A DNA stretch of 64,000 nt from Ensifer sp. USDA 6670 (GCA_000421085.1 ATWE01000005.1:186001-250000); one strand, 5' to 3'. Shown: positions 28,615 through 40,508, counted from the first letter of the stretch. Made by a program: numbers and translations. Notes: generated by a model from the sequence alone, not told the origin.

Positions 28615-29885
28615 GCGGCGTCGAGGTCATAACCTTCGGCTGCCGCCTCAACACCTATGAATCGGAAGTGATGCGGGCGGAGGCCGAAAAGGCGGGGCTG
28701 AACAATGCCATCCTCGTCAACACCTGTGCCGTCACCGCCGAGGCCGTGCGCCAGGCGCGCCAGGCGATCCGCCGCGCGCGGCGCGAAAATCCGCACGCCC
28801 GCATCATCGTCACCGGCTGCGCCGCCCAGACCGAGAAGGAAACCTTCGCCGAAATGGCGGAGGTGGACGCGGTGCTCGGCAATGAGGAGAAGCTCGCAAG
28901 CGCTTCCTATCGCTCGCTGCCGGATTTCGGCGTCTCGGCCGAGGAGAAACTCCGCGTCAACGACATCATGAGCGTCCGCGCCACCGCGCCGCAGATGGTG
29001 AAGCACATCGACGGGCACGTGCGCGCGTTCATCCAGGTGCAGAACGGTTGCGACCACCGCTGCACCTTCTGCATCATTCCCTATGGCCGCGGCAATTCGC
29101 GCTCCGTGCCGATGGGCGCCGCCGTCGACCAGGCGAGACGCCTTGCCGAAAGCGGCTATCGCGAGATCGTTCTGACCGGCGTCGACGCCACGAGCTATGG
29201 CGCCGACCTGCCTGGAACGCCGACCCTCGGGCTTCTCGCGAAGACCTTGCTGAAACAGGTGCCGGAAATCCTCCGCCTGCGGCTTTCCTCCATCGACAGC
29301 ATCGAGGCGGACAGCCATCTCCTCGACCTCATCGCCGAGGAGCCGCGCTTCATGCCGCATCTGCATCTTTCGCTGCAGCACGGCGACGACCTGATCCTGA
29401 AGCGCATGAAGCGGCGGCATTCGAGCGCCGATGCGCGCGCCTTCTGCGACGAGGTCCGGCGCCTGCGCCCCGAGATCAGCTTAGGTGCGGACATGATCGC
29501 CGGATTTCCGACCGAGACCGAGCCGATGTTCGAGAATGCCCTGCGGCTCGCAGAGGATTGCGGCATCGCGCATCTTCACGTCTTCCCCTATAGCCCGCGC
29601 CCCGGCACCCCGGCCGCCCGCATGCCGCAACTCGACCGCGCGCTGGTCAAGGAGCGTGCCGCGCGCCTGCGTGCGAAGGGGGCGGAGCTTCATGCGGGCC
29701 ACCTCAAGGGCATGATCGGCACCAGCCAGACGATCCTCGTGGAGATGAACGGTCTGGCACATACGGAAAACTTCACGCTCGTAGATGCGGCCGGCCTTGA
29801 GCCGCGGTCGCTTGTTGCGGTCGGAATCACCGGCCACAATGGCAAGCATTTGACGATCGAGCGCAAACAGATGGCTGCGGCCTGA
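28611..29885 (+). CDS. mtaB: tRNA t6A37 methylthiotransferase MtaB
   Basis: A 424-aa radical-SAM enzyme that converts t6A37 to ms2t6A37 in tRNAs reading ANN codons. The N-terminal UPF0004 domain holds three cluster cysteines (TFGCRLN, NTCAVT, TGCAAQ). The radical-SAM CxxxCxxC motif is [17 protein letters not shown], and a C-terminal TRAM domain follows. It starts with TTG at 28611, overlapping the dapF stop. The short spacing to ftsY (14 bases) suggests one transcript. Confidence 0.95.
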   Translation: MSGVEVITFGCRLNTYESEVMRAEAEKAGLNNAILVNTCAVTAEAVRQARQAIRRARRENPHARIIVTGCAAQTEKETFAEMAEVDAVLGNEEKLASASYRSLPDFGVSAEEKLRVNDIMSVRATAPQMVKHIDGHVRAFIQVQNGCDHRCTFCIIPYGRGNSRSVPMGAAVDQARRLAESGYREIVLTGVDATSYGADLPGTPTLGLLAKTLLKQVPEILRLRLSSIDSIEADSHLLDLIAEEPRFMPHLHLSLQHGDDLILKRMKRRHSSADARAFCDEVRRLRPEISLGADMIAGFPTETEPMFENALRLAEDCGIAHLHVFPYSPRPGTPAARMPQLDRALVKERAARLRAKGAELHAGHLKGMIGTSQTILVEMNGLAHTENFTLVDAAGLEPRSLVAVGITGHNGKHLTIERKQMAAA

Positions 29886-29899
29886 CAGCGGAAATTCCC

Positions 29900-31513
29900 A
29901 TGGCGATTGGTTTCATCAAGAAGATCTTCTCCTTCGGCAAAGATGCCGTCGAAGAGAAACCGGCGCCGCCGCAGGAGACGGCCGTTTCCGATGACGTCAC
30001 GGTAAACCCCTCTATCCCTTCGGGAGAACAGGGCGGGCCCCAGACACCAGTCGAGGAAAATCGTAGCGCAGCCGAGGCAGCGGAAGCCAGCACAGACGAT
30101 CGCGATGCTTCCCTCGCGCCAAGCACGCCAACGAGCGAAACCACGAGCGAGGAAGCTCCTGCAAGCACTGCTCCCGCCGCGGCTGAAAACACCGTGGAGG
30201 AGGACGAGAGCGTCCCGCACCCGATCTCCCCCCCTGCCGGGGAAATGCCCGGCACGTCAGAGGGGGATGAGCCTCCTTCCGAACACCCAGCGACTGTCGA
30301 CGAGCTCTCGGCACCCCCCTCCCTCAAGGGGGGAGAGCAGGAGGAGCACGAAGCCGCCGTCGAAGAGGTGGTGATTGACGTAGACGACCGAGGCGCTCGG
30401 CCTTCGCCAGATGAAAAGGCGGCGTCGGAAGACGAGAGCAATCCTCCTCCAATCTCCCTCCTTGAGGGGGAGAAGCCCGGCAGGGAAGAGGGGGGCGAGC
30501 CTCCATCCGAGCCCTCCACACCCAGCCTTCCCAAAGGCTTCGCCGCCGCCGAGAGGCGCTCCAGGGAAGAAGCACCTGCCCCGCAAGCCAAGCTCAACTG
30601 GTACCAGCGCCTTCGCCTGGGCCTTGCGCGCACCTCGTCGCAACTCACCGGCCAGATCGCCAGCCTCTTCACCAAGCGCAAGCTCGACGAGGCGACGCTG
30701 CAGGACCTCGAGGACCTGCTGATCCAGGCGGACCTCGGCGTCGAGACGGCGATGCGCATCACCGACACGCTCGCCTCGGAACGCTATGGCAAGGATGTGT
30801 CCGGCGAGGACGTTTCGCGCATCATGGCCGGCGAGATCACCAAGGTGCTGGCGCCGGTCGCCAAGCCGCTGGAACTCGATCTCAGCCACAAGCCGCACGT
30901 GATCCTCGTCGTCGGCGTCAACGGAACCGGCAAGACGACGACGATCGGCAAGCTTGCGGCAAAGCTTTCCGGCGCGGGACTTAAGGTCATGCTGGCGGCC
31001 GGCGATACTTTCCGAGCCGCGGCGATCGAGCAGCTGAAGATCTGGGCCGAACGGACGAAGTCCGAAATCGTCTCCTCGAAGCTCGGCGCCGATGCGGCCG
31101 GGCTCGCCTACGAAGCGTTCCAGCGTGCCCGCGAGCAGAAAGCGGACGTGCTGATCATCGACACCGCCGGGCGGCTGCAGAACAAGGCCGAACTGATGGC
31201 GGAACTCGAAAAGATCGTGCGCGTTCTCGGCAAACTCGATCCGGAGGCGCCGCATACGGTGCTGCAGACGCTCGACGCGACGACCGGGCAGAACGCCCTG
31301 CAGCAGGTCGAGATATTCCGCAACGTCGCCGGCGTCAGCGGCTTGATCATGACCAAGCTCGACGGCACGGCACGCGGCGGTATTCTGGTGGCGATCTCCG
31401 CCAAGCATAAGCTGCCGGTTTACTTCATCGGCGTCGGCGAAGGGATCGACGACCTCGAGCCGTTCGAAGCCAAGGACTTCGCCGAGGCGATCGCCGGTGT
31501 TGCGGCGCCTTGA
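29900..31513 (+). CDS. ftsY: SRP receptor FtsY with repeat-derived N-terminal segment
   Basis: A 537-aa GTPase that receives SRP-ribosome complexes at the membrane. The NG domain occupies about residues 225-537: GVNGTGKTTTIGKLAAKL, AAGDTFRAAAIEQL, IIDTAGRLQNKAELM, TKLDGTARGGIL. Residues 1-225 form the acidic A region. Unusually, two stretches, PISPPAGEMPGTSEGDEPPS and PISLLEGEKPGREEGGEPPS, are translations of a palindromic DNA element (see repeats), and PSLKGGEQ and PSIPSGEQ look like fragments of the same family. Its partner Ffh is encoded 2.6 kb upstream on the other strand. Confidence 0.97.
   Translation: MAIGFIKKIFSFGKDAVEEKPAPPQETAVSDDVTVNPSIPSGEQGGPQTPVEENRSAAEAAEASTDDRDASLAPSTPTSETTSEEAPASTAPAAAENTVEEDESVPHPISPPAGEMPGTSEGDEPPSEHPATVDELSAPPSLKGGEQEEHEAAVEEVVIDVDDRGARPSPDEKAASEDESNPPPISLLEGEKPGREEGGEPPSEPSTPSLPKGFAAAERRSREEAPAPQAKLNWYQRLRLGLARTSSQLTGQIASLFTKRKLDEATLQDLEDLLIQADLGVETAMRITDTLASERYGKDVSGEDVSRIMAGEITKVLAPVAKPLELDLSHKPHVILVVGVNGTGKTTTIGKLAAKLSGAGLKVMLAAGDTFRAAAIEQLKIWAERTKSEIVSSKLGADAAGLAYEAFQRAREQKADVLIIDTAGRLQNKAELMAELEKIVRVLGKLDPEAPHTVLQTLDATTGQNALQQVEIFRNVAGVSGLIMTKLDGTARGGILVAISAKHKLPVYFIGVGEGIDDLEPFEAKDFAEAIAGVAAP
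30221..30280 (+). repeat. Palindromic element A, in frame inside ftsY
   Basis: Sixty bases, exactly 20 codons, beginning CCGATCTCCCCCCCTGCCGG. It agrees with element B at 47 of 60 positions by direct comparison and is read in the same phase. The element includes complementary C-rich and G-rich arms. Confidence 0.8.
30305..30345 (+). repeat. Partial palindromic element inside ftsY
   Basis: CCCCCCTCCCTCAAGGGGGG is the stem-loop half of elements A and B without the second half; it encodes APPSLKGGEQ. It is shorter and less certain than the two full copies. Confidence 0.5.
30449..30508 (+). repeat. Palindromic element B, in frame inside ftsY
   Basis: Sixty bases beginning CCAATCTCCCTCCTTGAGGG, containing CTCCCTCCTTGAGGGGGAG as a near-perfect hairpin. 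It starts 228 bp (76 codons) after element A and encodes the equivalent 20 residues. Confidence 0.8.
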
Positions 31514-31589
31514 CGAAGCGGAAGAGGTTTGCGCCAAAACCGCGGTTGATATGGTTTTGCCGCAATCCTGATGCTATGAGCGGCAGAAG

Positions 31590-32243
31590 ATGACAGAACA
31601 GGATCCGCACATGTCGACGATCGAGGCCGCCAAGCCGAAGACAGAGGTAAGCCCGCTGCTCAAGCTCGTGCTGGAACTCGGCCCGCTGATGGTCTTCTTC
31701 TTCGCCAATTCGCGGGGCGAGTGGCTGGCCGGCCGCTTTCCTGCGCTGGCCGAGCTCGGCGGGCCGATCTTCATCGCGACGGGCCTCTTCATGGCGGCGA
31801 CCGCGGCGGCGCTGATCGCCTCCTGGATCATGACGCGCACGCTGCCGATGATGCCGCTCGTCTCCGGCATCGTCGTCTTTGTCTTCGGCGCGCTGACGCT
31901 TTGGCTGCAGAACGACACTTTCATCAAGATGAAGCCGACCATCGTCAACACGCTCTTCGGCGCGATCCTGCTCGGCGGGCTCCTGTTCGGCAAATCGCTG
32001 CTCGGCTACGTCTTCCACGCCGCCTTCAAGCTGGACGAGGAGGGATGGCGGAAGCTGACGATCCGCTGGGGCATGTTCTTCCTGTTCCTCGCCGTGCTCA
32101 ACGAAGTGATCTGGCGCTCCTTCTCCACGGATTTTTGGGTCGCTTTCAAGGTCTGGGGCACCATGCCGATCACCATCCTCTTCACGCTCGCCCAGATGCC
32201 GCTGATCATGAAGCATTCGCTCGAACAGGATAGCGCGGAGTGA
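31590..32243 (+). CDS. yciB: Inner membrane septation protein YciB (IspZ)
   Basis: A 217-aa integral membrane protein with five to six helices, starting in the conserved region at [20 protein letters not shown]. Other family features are [43 protein letters not shown] and [20 protein letters not shown]. It supports envelope integrity and septation. An in-frame ATG at 31611 has a better spaced AGGA and may be the true start. Its stop overlaps the GTG start of the next gene. Confidence 0.9.
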   Translation: MTEQDPHMSTIEAAKPKTEVSPLLKLVLELGPLMVFFFANSRGEWLAGRFPALAELGGPIFIATGLFMAATAAALIASWIMTRTLPMMPLVSGIVVFVFGALTLWLQNDTFIKMKPTIVNTLFGAILLGGLLFGKSLLGYVFHAAFKLDEEGWRKLTIRWGMFFLFLAVLNEVIWRSFSTDFWVAFKVWGTMPITILFTLAQMPLIMKHSLEQDSAE

Positions 32244-32830
32244 CGATCGCGGCCGGCTCGCAGGACGACAATCAACGTCGCGCGGCGCTCTGGCTGCTCG
32301 CCTGTCTCGGCGTGCTGGCAATCCAGGTCCTCGTGCAGCATCTGATGGGGCGGCTATGGATCTGCGAATGCGGCTACATCAAGCTCTGGGAAGGCGTCGT
32401 CAAATCCAGCGGTAACTCCCAGCATCTTACCGACTGGTACACGCCGTCCCATGTCATCCACGGCTTTCTCTTCTACGGCCTCGGTCACCTTCTCATGCGC
32501 GGCAAGCCCTGGAGCGCGCGCCTGCTTCTCGCAACCGTGATCGAGTCCGCCTGGGAGATCGCCGAGAACACGCCGATGGTGATCAACCGCTACCGCGCCG
32601 CGACGATCTCGCTCGATTATTTCGGCGACAGCATCCTGAATTCGGCCATGGATACGCTCGCCATGGCCGTCGGCTTTCTCATCGCTTCGCGGCTGCCGGT
32701 GGCGGCCACGGTCGCGATCGCCATCGTTCTCGAACTCTTCACTGGCTACATGGTGCGCGACAACCTGACGCTCAACGTGCTGATGCTGGTCTGGCCGCTC
32801 GATGCGGTGAAGGCTTGGCAGGCCGGATGA
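32240..32830 (+). CDS. DUF2585 (UPF0314) family membrane protein
   Basis: A 196-aa protein with about five membrane helices. Recognisable family features are [57 protein letters not shown] and [17 protein letters not shown]. The function is unknown. It begins with GTG overlapping the yciB stop (GTGA), so it is translationally coupled to yciB, suggesting an envelope role by context only. Confidence 0.85.
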   Translation: MTIAAGSQDDNQRRAALWLLACLGVLAIQVLVQHLMGRLWICECGYIKLWEGVVKSSGNSQHLTDWYTPSHVIHGFLFYGLGHLLMRGKPWSARLLLATVIESAWEIAENTPMVINRYRAATISLDYFGDSILNSAMDTLAMAVGFLIASRLPVAATVAIAIVLELFTGYMVRDNLTLNVLMLVWPLDAVKAWQAG

Positions 32831-32843
32831 GGGCGGCTGCGGC

Positions 32844-33452
32844 CTACGAACCCGCAAGCGCCTTCTCGATCGCCGGCATCAGCCCTTCCCTGAGGCTCTT
32901 CTCGTCGAAGGGGCCGGCGCGCTTGTAGAGGATCGTGCCGTCGGCGGCGACGAGGAAGGATTCCGGGATACCGTAGACGCCCCAGTCTATCGCCGCCTTG
33001 CCGTTCGGATCGACGCCGATCGCCGCGAAGGGGTTGCCGAGTTCGCCGAGGAACCTCAGCGCGTTCTCGTTCCGGTCCTTGTAATTGATGCCGACGACGT
33101 TGAGGCGCGGATCCTTCGACAATTCGAGGACGATCGGATGCTCCTGCCGGCAGGGGACGCACCAGGAAGCCCATACATTGACCAGCGTGAGCTTGCCCTT
33201 GACGGCAGCGTCGTCGAGAGCCGGCATCGGCTCGCCCGTCGGCGTTGCAGCCCCTTCGAGCGGCGGCATGGCGAGCGTCGGTGCTTTGGTGCCGATCAGC
33301 GCCGAGGGAATTTCGCTGACGTCCCTGCCGGAATTCAACTGGCTCCAGAAGATGAGTGCGAGCACCGCGAAGATGAGGAGCGGAAGCGCCGCCATGAGAT
33401 AGCGGAGGGCTCCGGGCCTGCGCTCGTCCTGCGGCGTCTGCATGTCCGTCAT
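32844..33452 (-). CDS. ccmG: Thiol:disulfide interchange protein CcmG/DsbE
   Basis: A 202-aa membrane-anchored thioredoxin-fold protein. One N-terminal helix (LMAALPLLIFAVLALIFWSQL) anchors it, and the active site is NVWASWCVPCRQEHP. The motif YGIPESFLVAADGTI carries the cis-proline. In System I it keeps apocytochrome or haem-handling thiols reduced in the periplasm. The start at 33452 (MTDMQTPQDER) overlaps the end of ccmD by 4 bp. Confidence 0.94.
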   Translation of the reverse strand: MTDMQTPQDERRPGALRYLMAALPLLIFAVLALIFWSQLNSGRDVSEIPSALIGTKAPTLAMPPLEGAATPTGEPMPALDDAAVKGKLTLVNVWASWCVPCRQEHPIVLELSKDPRLNVVGINYKDRNENALRFLGELGNPFAAIGVDPNGKAAIDWGVYGIPESFLVAADGTILYKRAGPFDEKSLREGLMPAIEKALAGS

Positions 33453-33625
33453 TCGCGCTCTCCGGCTGGCGCTGCCGCCGAGCGGCGGCGGATTCCGGCG
33501 GCCTCGAGCTGCTGCAATTCGCGCCGGCGGGCGCGGCCGTCGGTGAGGACCCAGAGAATGAGTCCGGCTACCGTGGCGGCCGCAACCGCGTAGCTTGCAA
33601 TGACATAGGCGGCATGGCTCATCAT
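33449..33625 (-). CDS. ccmD: Haem exporter protein CcmD
   Basis: A 58-aa protein, mostly hidden in a longer ORF. It has one membrane helix (YVIASYAVAAATVAGLILWVL) followed by a basic segment, RARRRELQQLEAAGIRRR, the normal CcmD layout. CcmD helps release holo-CcmE from the CcmABC complex. Two consecutive ATGs overlap the ccmC stop; the first (33625) has GGAGC about 10 bases upstream, and the second would be at 33622. Confidence 0.85.
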   Translation of the reverse strand: MMSHAAYVIASYAVAAATVAGLILWVLTDGRARRRELQQLEAAGIRRRSAAAPAGERE

Positions 33626-34392
33626 GGCGAAAGCTGCTCCCGGCCGGCATTGCGCGCCGCCTGGCGCCTGAGCGAGGCCACGCGACGGCGCCAGATCTCG
33701 TTGCGCATGGCGGCGATATGCAGGGTGAAGAACAGGAGCGTGAACGCAATCGCCATGACGATGAGCGGCCGCAGGAATTCCGGATCGATCGTCGGCCCGT
33801 CGAGGCGTATGACGCTTGCAGGCTGATGCAACGTGTTCCACCATTCGACCGAGAACTTGATGATCGGGATGTTGACGAAACCGACGAGGATAAGCACGGC
33901 CGAGACACGCGCCGATCGGCTCGGGTCATCCATGGCGCGGTTCAGCGCGATCAGCCCGAGATACATGAGGAAGAGCACGAAGACCGAGGTCAGCCGCGCA
34001 TCCCAGACCCACCAGGTGCCCCACATCGGCTTGCCCCAGAGCGAGCCGGTGACGAGTGCCAGAAAGGTGAAGCAGGCGCCGATCGGCGCTGCGGCTCTTG
34101 CCGAGACGTCGGCGAGCGGATGACGCCAGACGAGCGTGCCGAGTGCGGAGATCGCCATGACCGTGTAGCACATCATGGAAAGCCAGGCCGAAGGCACATG
34201 CACATACATGATGCGCACCGTCTCGCCCTGCTGGTAATCGCCCTCGGTGGCGAAGGAGAGCCAGAGCCCGACCGCGAAGACGAGTAGCGTGAGAGCGGCA
34301 AGCCAGGGCAGCACGCGATCCGCCAGCGCCAGGAACCGCGTCGGGTTGGCGAGATCGCTGAATTTCCGTATGGCCAGGCTGCTTTCACTCAT
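33622..34392 (-). CDS. ccmC: Haem exporter permease CcmC
   Basis: A 256-aa, six-helix membrane protein that presents haem to CcmE. The tryptophan-rich signature is WGTWWVWDARLTS, and conserved histidines occur in YVHVPSAWLS and the fifth loop (WWNTLHQPASV). Location in ccmABCDG on the minus strand confirms the call. It starts about 60 bp after ccmB. Confidence 0.95.
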   Translation of the reverse strand: MSESSLAIRKFSDLANPTRFLALADRVLPWLAALTLLVFAVGLWLSFATEGDYQQGETVRIMYVHVPSAWLSMMCYTVMAISALGTLVWRHPLADVSARAAAPIGACFTFLALVTGSLWGKPMWGTWWVWDARLTSVFVLFLMYLGLIALNRAMDDPSRSARVSAVLILVGFVNIPIIKFSVEWWNTLHQPASVIRLDGPTIDPEFLRPLIVMAIAFTLLFFTLHIAAMRNEIWRRRVASLRRQAARNAGREQLSP

Positions 34393-34451
34393 GACGGTTC
34401 TTTAACGCGGAAGGCCGGCTTCCGCAATTCATCCTAAGGTGCCGGGTCTCG

Positions 34452-35111
34452 TCAGTCGGCCGAATGCCTGAGTGCCGCCGCGGCCGCCACTGGTCCGATC
34501 ACGCCGAAGAACAGGGTTATCGCTATCAATATCATGAAAGGCGGCAGAAACGGGGCCGGATCCTCGATCGCCGCATAGACCGCGCTGACGCCGAAGATGA
34601 GCACCGGTATGGCAAGCGGCAGGACGAGGATCGAGACGAGGAGGCCGCCGCGCGGCAGCGCCACCGCGACCGCAGCGCCGACCGCGCCGATGAAGGTTAT
34701 CGCCGGCGTTCCCGCGAGCAGGGTGACCATGGTGGCCCCGATGGCGCCTTCGTCCATGTTCATGAACAGACCGAGAAAGGGCGAGGCGATCACCAGCGGC
34801 AGGCCGGTGGCGGTCCAATGAGCGGCGCATTTGACGAGAACGGCGAGGAGCAATGGCGTCTCCTGCATCATGATGAGGTCGAGCGAGCCGTCCTCGCGCT
34901 CCGCCTGAAAGAGCCTGTCGAGCCCGAGCAGCGACGCGAGCAGCGCGCCGATCCATAGGATCGCCGGGCCGATGCGGGCAAGCAGGTTCAGATCGGGGCC
35001 GACGCCGAAGGGAATGACCGCGACGACCGTCATGAAGAAAAGCACGCCGATCATCGCGCCGCCGCCGGCGCGCACCGAAAGCTTGAGGTCCCGGAAGAAG
35101 AGGGCGATCAA
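34452..35111 (-). CDS. ccmB: Haem exporter permease CcmB
   Basis: A 219-aa membrane protein with six helices that partners CcmA. Family segments include FFRDLKLSVRAGGGA, FQAEREDGSLDLIMMQETPL and SILVLPLAIPVLIFGVSAVYA. A TTG start at 35111 overlaps the ccmA stop (TTGA), giving the normal CcmB length; the longer ORF simply runs back through ccmA in another frame. Confidence 0.93.
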   Translation of the reverse strand: MIALFFRDLKLSVRAGGGAMIGVLFFMTVVAVIPFGVGPDLNLLARIGPAILWIGALLASLLGLDRLFQAEREDGSLDLIMMQETPLLLAVLVKCAAHWTATGLPLVIASPFLGLFMNMDEGAIGATMVTLLAGTPAITFIGAVGAAVAVALPRGGLLVSILVLPLAIPVLIFGVSAVYAAIEDPAPFLPPFMILIAITLFFGVIGPVAAAAALRHSAD

Positions 35112-35731
35112 TGGACGAATCCCGTCATTTCGAGGCTTTTCGCCCCCGCCAGACCAAGCGGCTGGTGGGTGGCCGCGACGACGATGCCGCCGCGGTCGAG
35201 ATGGGCGGCGACCAGTCCGGCAAAAAGTCTGTCGGCACTGACGTCGAGCGCCGCCGTCGGCTCGTCGAGAAGCCAGATGGGCCGGAAGGCGACAATGAGC
35301 TTCGCCATCGCCATGCGCCGCTGCTGGCCGGCGGAAAGATAGCCGAAGGGCAGATGAATGATTTCGGCGAGCCCCACGGCCTCCGCCGCTTCGACGAGGT
35401 CGATGCCGGACCCGCCCGGCGAATCGCCGAGGAAGCGCTGCCAGAAGGTGAGGTTTTCCTCCACCGTCAGTTCGCGCTTCATCGCGTTGCGGTGGCCGAG
35501 ATAGTGGCTGAGCTCGCGCGGATGCTCGAACCCCCATGGTCCGCCTTCGAGCCGGACGCGGCCCGATTCCGGCTCGAGAAGCCCCGCCACAACGCGCAGG
35601 AGCGTCGACTTGCCGGCACCGTTCGGGCCCGTTACCACAAGCGCCTCGCCGGCAGCCAGCGCGAACGAAATATCGTTGAAAATCAGGTCCTCGCCGCGCC
35701 TCGCACTCAAACCTTCAGCCATGAGGCGCAT
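35108..35731 (-). CDS. ccmA: Haem exporter ATP-binding protein CcmA
   Basis: A 207-aa ABC ATPase. Walker A is TGPNGAGKSTLLRVVAGLL, the signature is LSAGQQRRMAMAKLI and Walker B is IWLLDEPTAALD. ATP hydrolysis releases haem-loaded CcmE from CcmC. The ATG at 35731 (MRLMAEGLS) follows GGAA and fits family length; the in-frame ATG at 35806 lies among sequence with no similarity. It is the first gene of the ccmABCDG operon. Confidence 0.94.
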   Translation of the reverse strand: MRLMAEGLSARRGEDLIFNDISFALAAGEALVVTGPNGAGKSTLLRVVAGLLEPESGRVRLEGGPWGFEHPRELSHYLGHRNAMKRELTVEENLTFWQRFLGDSPGGSGIDLVEAAEAVGLAEIIHLPFGYLSAGQQRRMAMAKLIVAFRPIWLLDEPTAALDVSADRLFAGLVAAHLDRGGIVVAATHQPLGLAGAKSLEMTGFVH

Positions 35732-35799
35732 GAATTTCCAGCTTCCCTTGACGTAGCTTTTCGCAGAGCAAAAAAAGTTCCGATTGGACCTTGGTTGGT

Positions 35800-35829
35800 C
35801 TGGCACGATTTGGAGAAATTATCTATAAG
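35800..35829 (+). promoter_or_regulatory. Candidate promoter of acnA
   Basis: CTGGCA, an 18-bp spacer and TATAAG lie about 170 bp upstream of acnA, divergent from ccmA. The -10 box matches five of six consensus bases; the -35 box matches four. Confidence 0.35.
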
Positions 35830-36001
35830 GCGGCCAACACGCCAGCGGTCGGCGTGAATTTCATCCAAGCGCCGAACATGGAACGAGCTTCCACGTACGG
35901 ACAGCGGAAATGACCGTACCCGCATCCCACTTCGCGCCTCACAGGTGCTCGGGCGTTCGTACGTCAGTTTTTGGCGATCAGACGGAACGGGGTATCATCC
36001 A

Positions 36002-38692
<2,691 letters not shown>

Positions 38693-38714
38693 TCGACGAC
38701 GTATGAACGGAAAT

Positions 38715-38748
38715 GCCGGGGCGTCTACATCGACGCCCCGGCTTTTTA
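38715..38748 (+). terminator. Rho-independent terminator of acnA
   Basis: GCCGGGGCGTC-TACATC-GACGCCCCGGC, a perfect 11-bp stem followed by TTTTTATT, 23 bases after the acnA stop. Confidence 0.96.
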
Positions 38749-38933
38749 TTGTGCGGCCCACAGGGTTTTGCACGGGTTTGCGGCGGTCACTCCAACGTGA
38801 CTTTTCCTTGAAGAATACCCGTCGTATGTAGGGGTCTCCCCGCGCGGCAAACGCGTTGAAACGACGCACTTTCGGATGGAAAACGGTTCCGCATTTTCCC
38901 GGAGGTGCTCTAACGAGCACGAACAAAGACGCC

Positions 38934-39752
38934 ATGATATCCGCCTGTACACCAACAATCCGACGTCTCGCCCTGGCGATCGGGCTGTTTGGTGCGTTCT
39001 GCGGAGCGTCCGCAGCGGATGACGGCAAGGCGGCCAAGGACGGGGCGGTCAAGGACAGGGCGGTCAAGGAGAGGGCGGTCAAGGGCGTCGTCGAACTCTT
39101 CACCAGCCAGGGCTGCTCCTCCTGTCCGCCGGCCGACGCGGCGCTCAAGAAGCTCGTCGATGAAGGCGACGTCGTCGCTCTCGCCTATCATGTCGACTAC
39201 TGGAACTATCTCGGGTGGGCGGACACGCTCGCTTCCAAGGAAAATACCGAGCGGCAATATGCCTATGCGCGGATGCTCGGCCGCTACGGCGTCTACACGC
39301 CGCAGGCGATCCTGAACGGGCGCGATCATGCCAACGGCGCGGACCTGCCGGCCATTAGGAACCGGCTTGCGTTGATGGACGATAAGGGCAAGGGCATGTC
39401 GGTGCCGGTCGATGCCTCGATCGGCGGTGACGAAATCTCGATCAAAGTCGGTGCCGGCAAAGGCAGGGCGAATGTCGTCGTCGTCTATTTCGACCGGGCA
39501 AGGGTGGTCAAGGTCGAGAAGGGCGAGAACGGCGGCAAGGAGATCGCCTATTGGCATGCCGTGCGCGACATCCAGACGATCGGCATGTGGGAGGGAAAGC
39601 CCGCGGAATTCACGCTGCCCGCCTCGGTCCTGATCGAAGGCCAGGGCAACAGCGGTTGCGCGGTGCTGCTGCAATCGATGAAGGACAAGGAAACGCCCGG
39701 AGCCATCATCGGCGCCGCGACGGTTCTCGCAGGGCCGCAGGGAAAGCTCTGA
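38934..39752 (+). CDS. DUF1223 family secreted thioredoxin-like protein
   Basis: A 272-aa protein with an N-terminal signal sequence (RLALAIGLFGAFCGASA, about residues 10-27). The domain starts VVELFTSQGCSSCPPADAALKKL, a thioredoxin-like fold with a CxxC motif, and continues with YHVDYWNYLGWADTL and YTPQAILNGRDHA, as in DUF1223. The function is unknown; a periplasmic redox role is plausible. A short 15-bp tandem repeat encodes KDGAVKDRAVKERAVKG between the signal and the domain. GGAGG lies about 30 bases before the ATG at 38934. Confidence 0.85.
   Translation: MISACTPTIRRLALAIGLFGAFCGASAADDGKAAKDGAVKDRAVKERAVKGVVELFTSQGCSSCPPADAALKKLVDEGDVVALAYHVDYWNYLGWADTLASKENTERQYAYARMLGRYGVYTPQAILNGRDHANGADLPAIRNRLALMDDKGKGMSVPVDASIGGDEISIKVGAGKGRANVVVVYFDRARVVKVEKGENGGKEIAYWHAVRDIQTIGMWEGKPAEFTLPASVLIEGQGNSGCAVLLQSMKDKETPGAIIGAATVLAGPQGKL
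39027..39090 (+). repeat. 15-bp tandem repeat in the DUF1223 gene
   Basis: About four copies of GGCGGTCAAGGACAG-like units, in frame (five codons each), encode the AVKDR/AVKER linker. Unit number may vary between strains. Confidence 0.75.
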
Positions 39753-40078
39753 GGACAGGAAATGTTCCGCATTGCTTGCGGCGGAACAGGGGATGGTTCG
39801 GCCCGGCAGCATCGAGGGGCTGGGGCTGAGGGTTCGAAGTTACCGGACCGAACCAGCCATGTCTGCGTTCGAGAACCTCCCGCAGCATGACGGCTGGCCG
39901 GACATACGGTGGCAACGACTCTGTCCGGCAGCGGTCGGAGTGTTGCGGCGAATTGGGGCGGCGTTTTGACTGAATTGCGGCAGCCCCAAGAATTGCTGAC
40001 ATTGATCAACAGCTTCCGGCTTGCTTTTCCGATCGTGTGAGGCACACTGTCGTGGTCCTGTCACATTAGAAGGCCGAA
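39753..40078. other. Spacer with an inverted repeat upstream of the DUF2794 gene
   Basis: About 325 bp. GGTTCGGCCCGG (near 39793-39804) and CCGGACCGAACC (near 39843-39854) form an inverted repeat with one mismatch. No ORF here is convincing and no promoter stands out. Confidence 0.45.
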
Positions 40079-40489
40079 ATGCCGATGACTGATGAAACGG
40101 ATTTGCCGCGAGGCGAAGCACGTCACTACGGCCAGACCACCTCCGATGTGGTCGTCGATCTTCACGAATACAAGCAAGCCAAGAACCCCCCGCCCGTCAC
40201 CTTCCACCGCCGCGAACTCGACCTGATCCTGAAGGTCTACGGACGTATGGTGGGCGAAGGGGAGTGGCGCGACTATGCGATCGACCACCTGAGGGACCGG
40301 GCCGTGTTTTCGGTGTTCAAGCGCGCCGGAGAGGTGCCTCTCTACCGCATCGAGAAAAACCCGAAGCTCGCCGGGAAACAGGGCGCCTTCAGCGTGCTCA
40401 ACGCTCACGGGACGATATTGAAGCGCGGCCACGAGCTCGCCCAGGTGCTAAAGGCCTTCGACAAGGTGCTGAAGCTCGTCAAAACCTGA
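40079..40489 (+). CDS. DUF2794 family protein
   Basis: A 136-aa cytosolic protein of unknown function found in alphaproteobacteria. Family-like segments are VTFHRRELDLILKVYGRMVGEGEWRDYAIDHL and VFSVFKRAGEVPLYRIEKNPKLA. No membrane segment, signal or catalytic motif is apparent. An in-frame ATG at 40085 is equally possible as the start. It appears monocistronic and is followed by a RIME-like element. Confidence 0.8.
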   Translation: MPMTDETDLPRGEARHYGQTTSDVVVDLHEYKQAKNPPPVTFHRRELDLILKVYGRMVGEGEWRDYAIDHLRDRAVFSVFKRAGEVPLYRIEKNPKLAGKQGAFSVLNAHGTILKRGHELAQVLKAFDKVLKLVKT

Positions 40490-40508
40490 CCGACATATTA
40501 CTTGGAGC

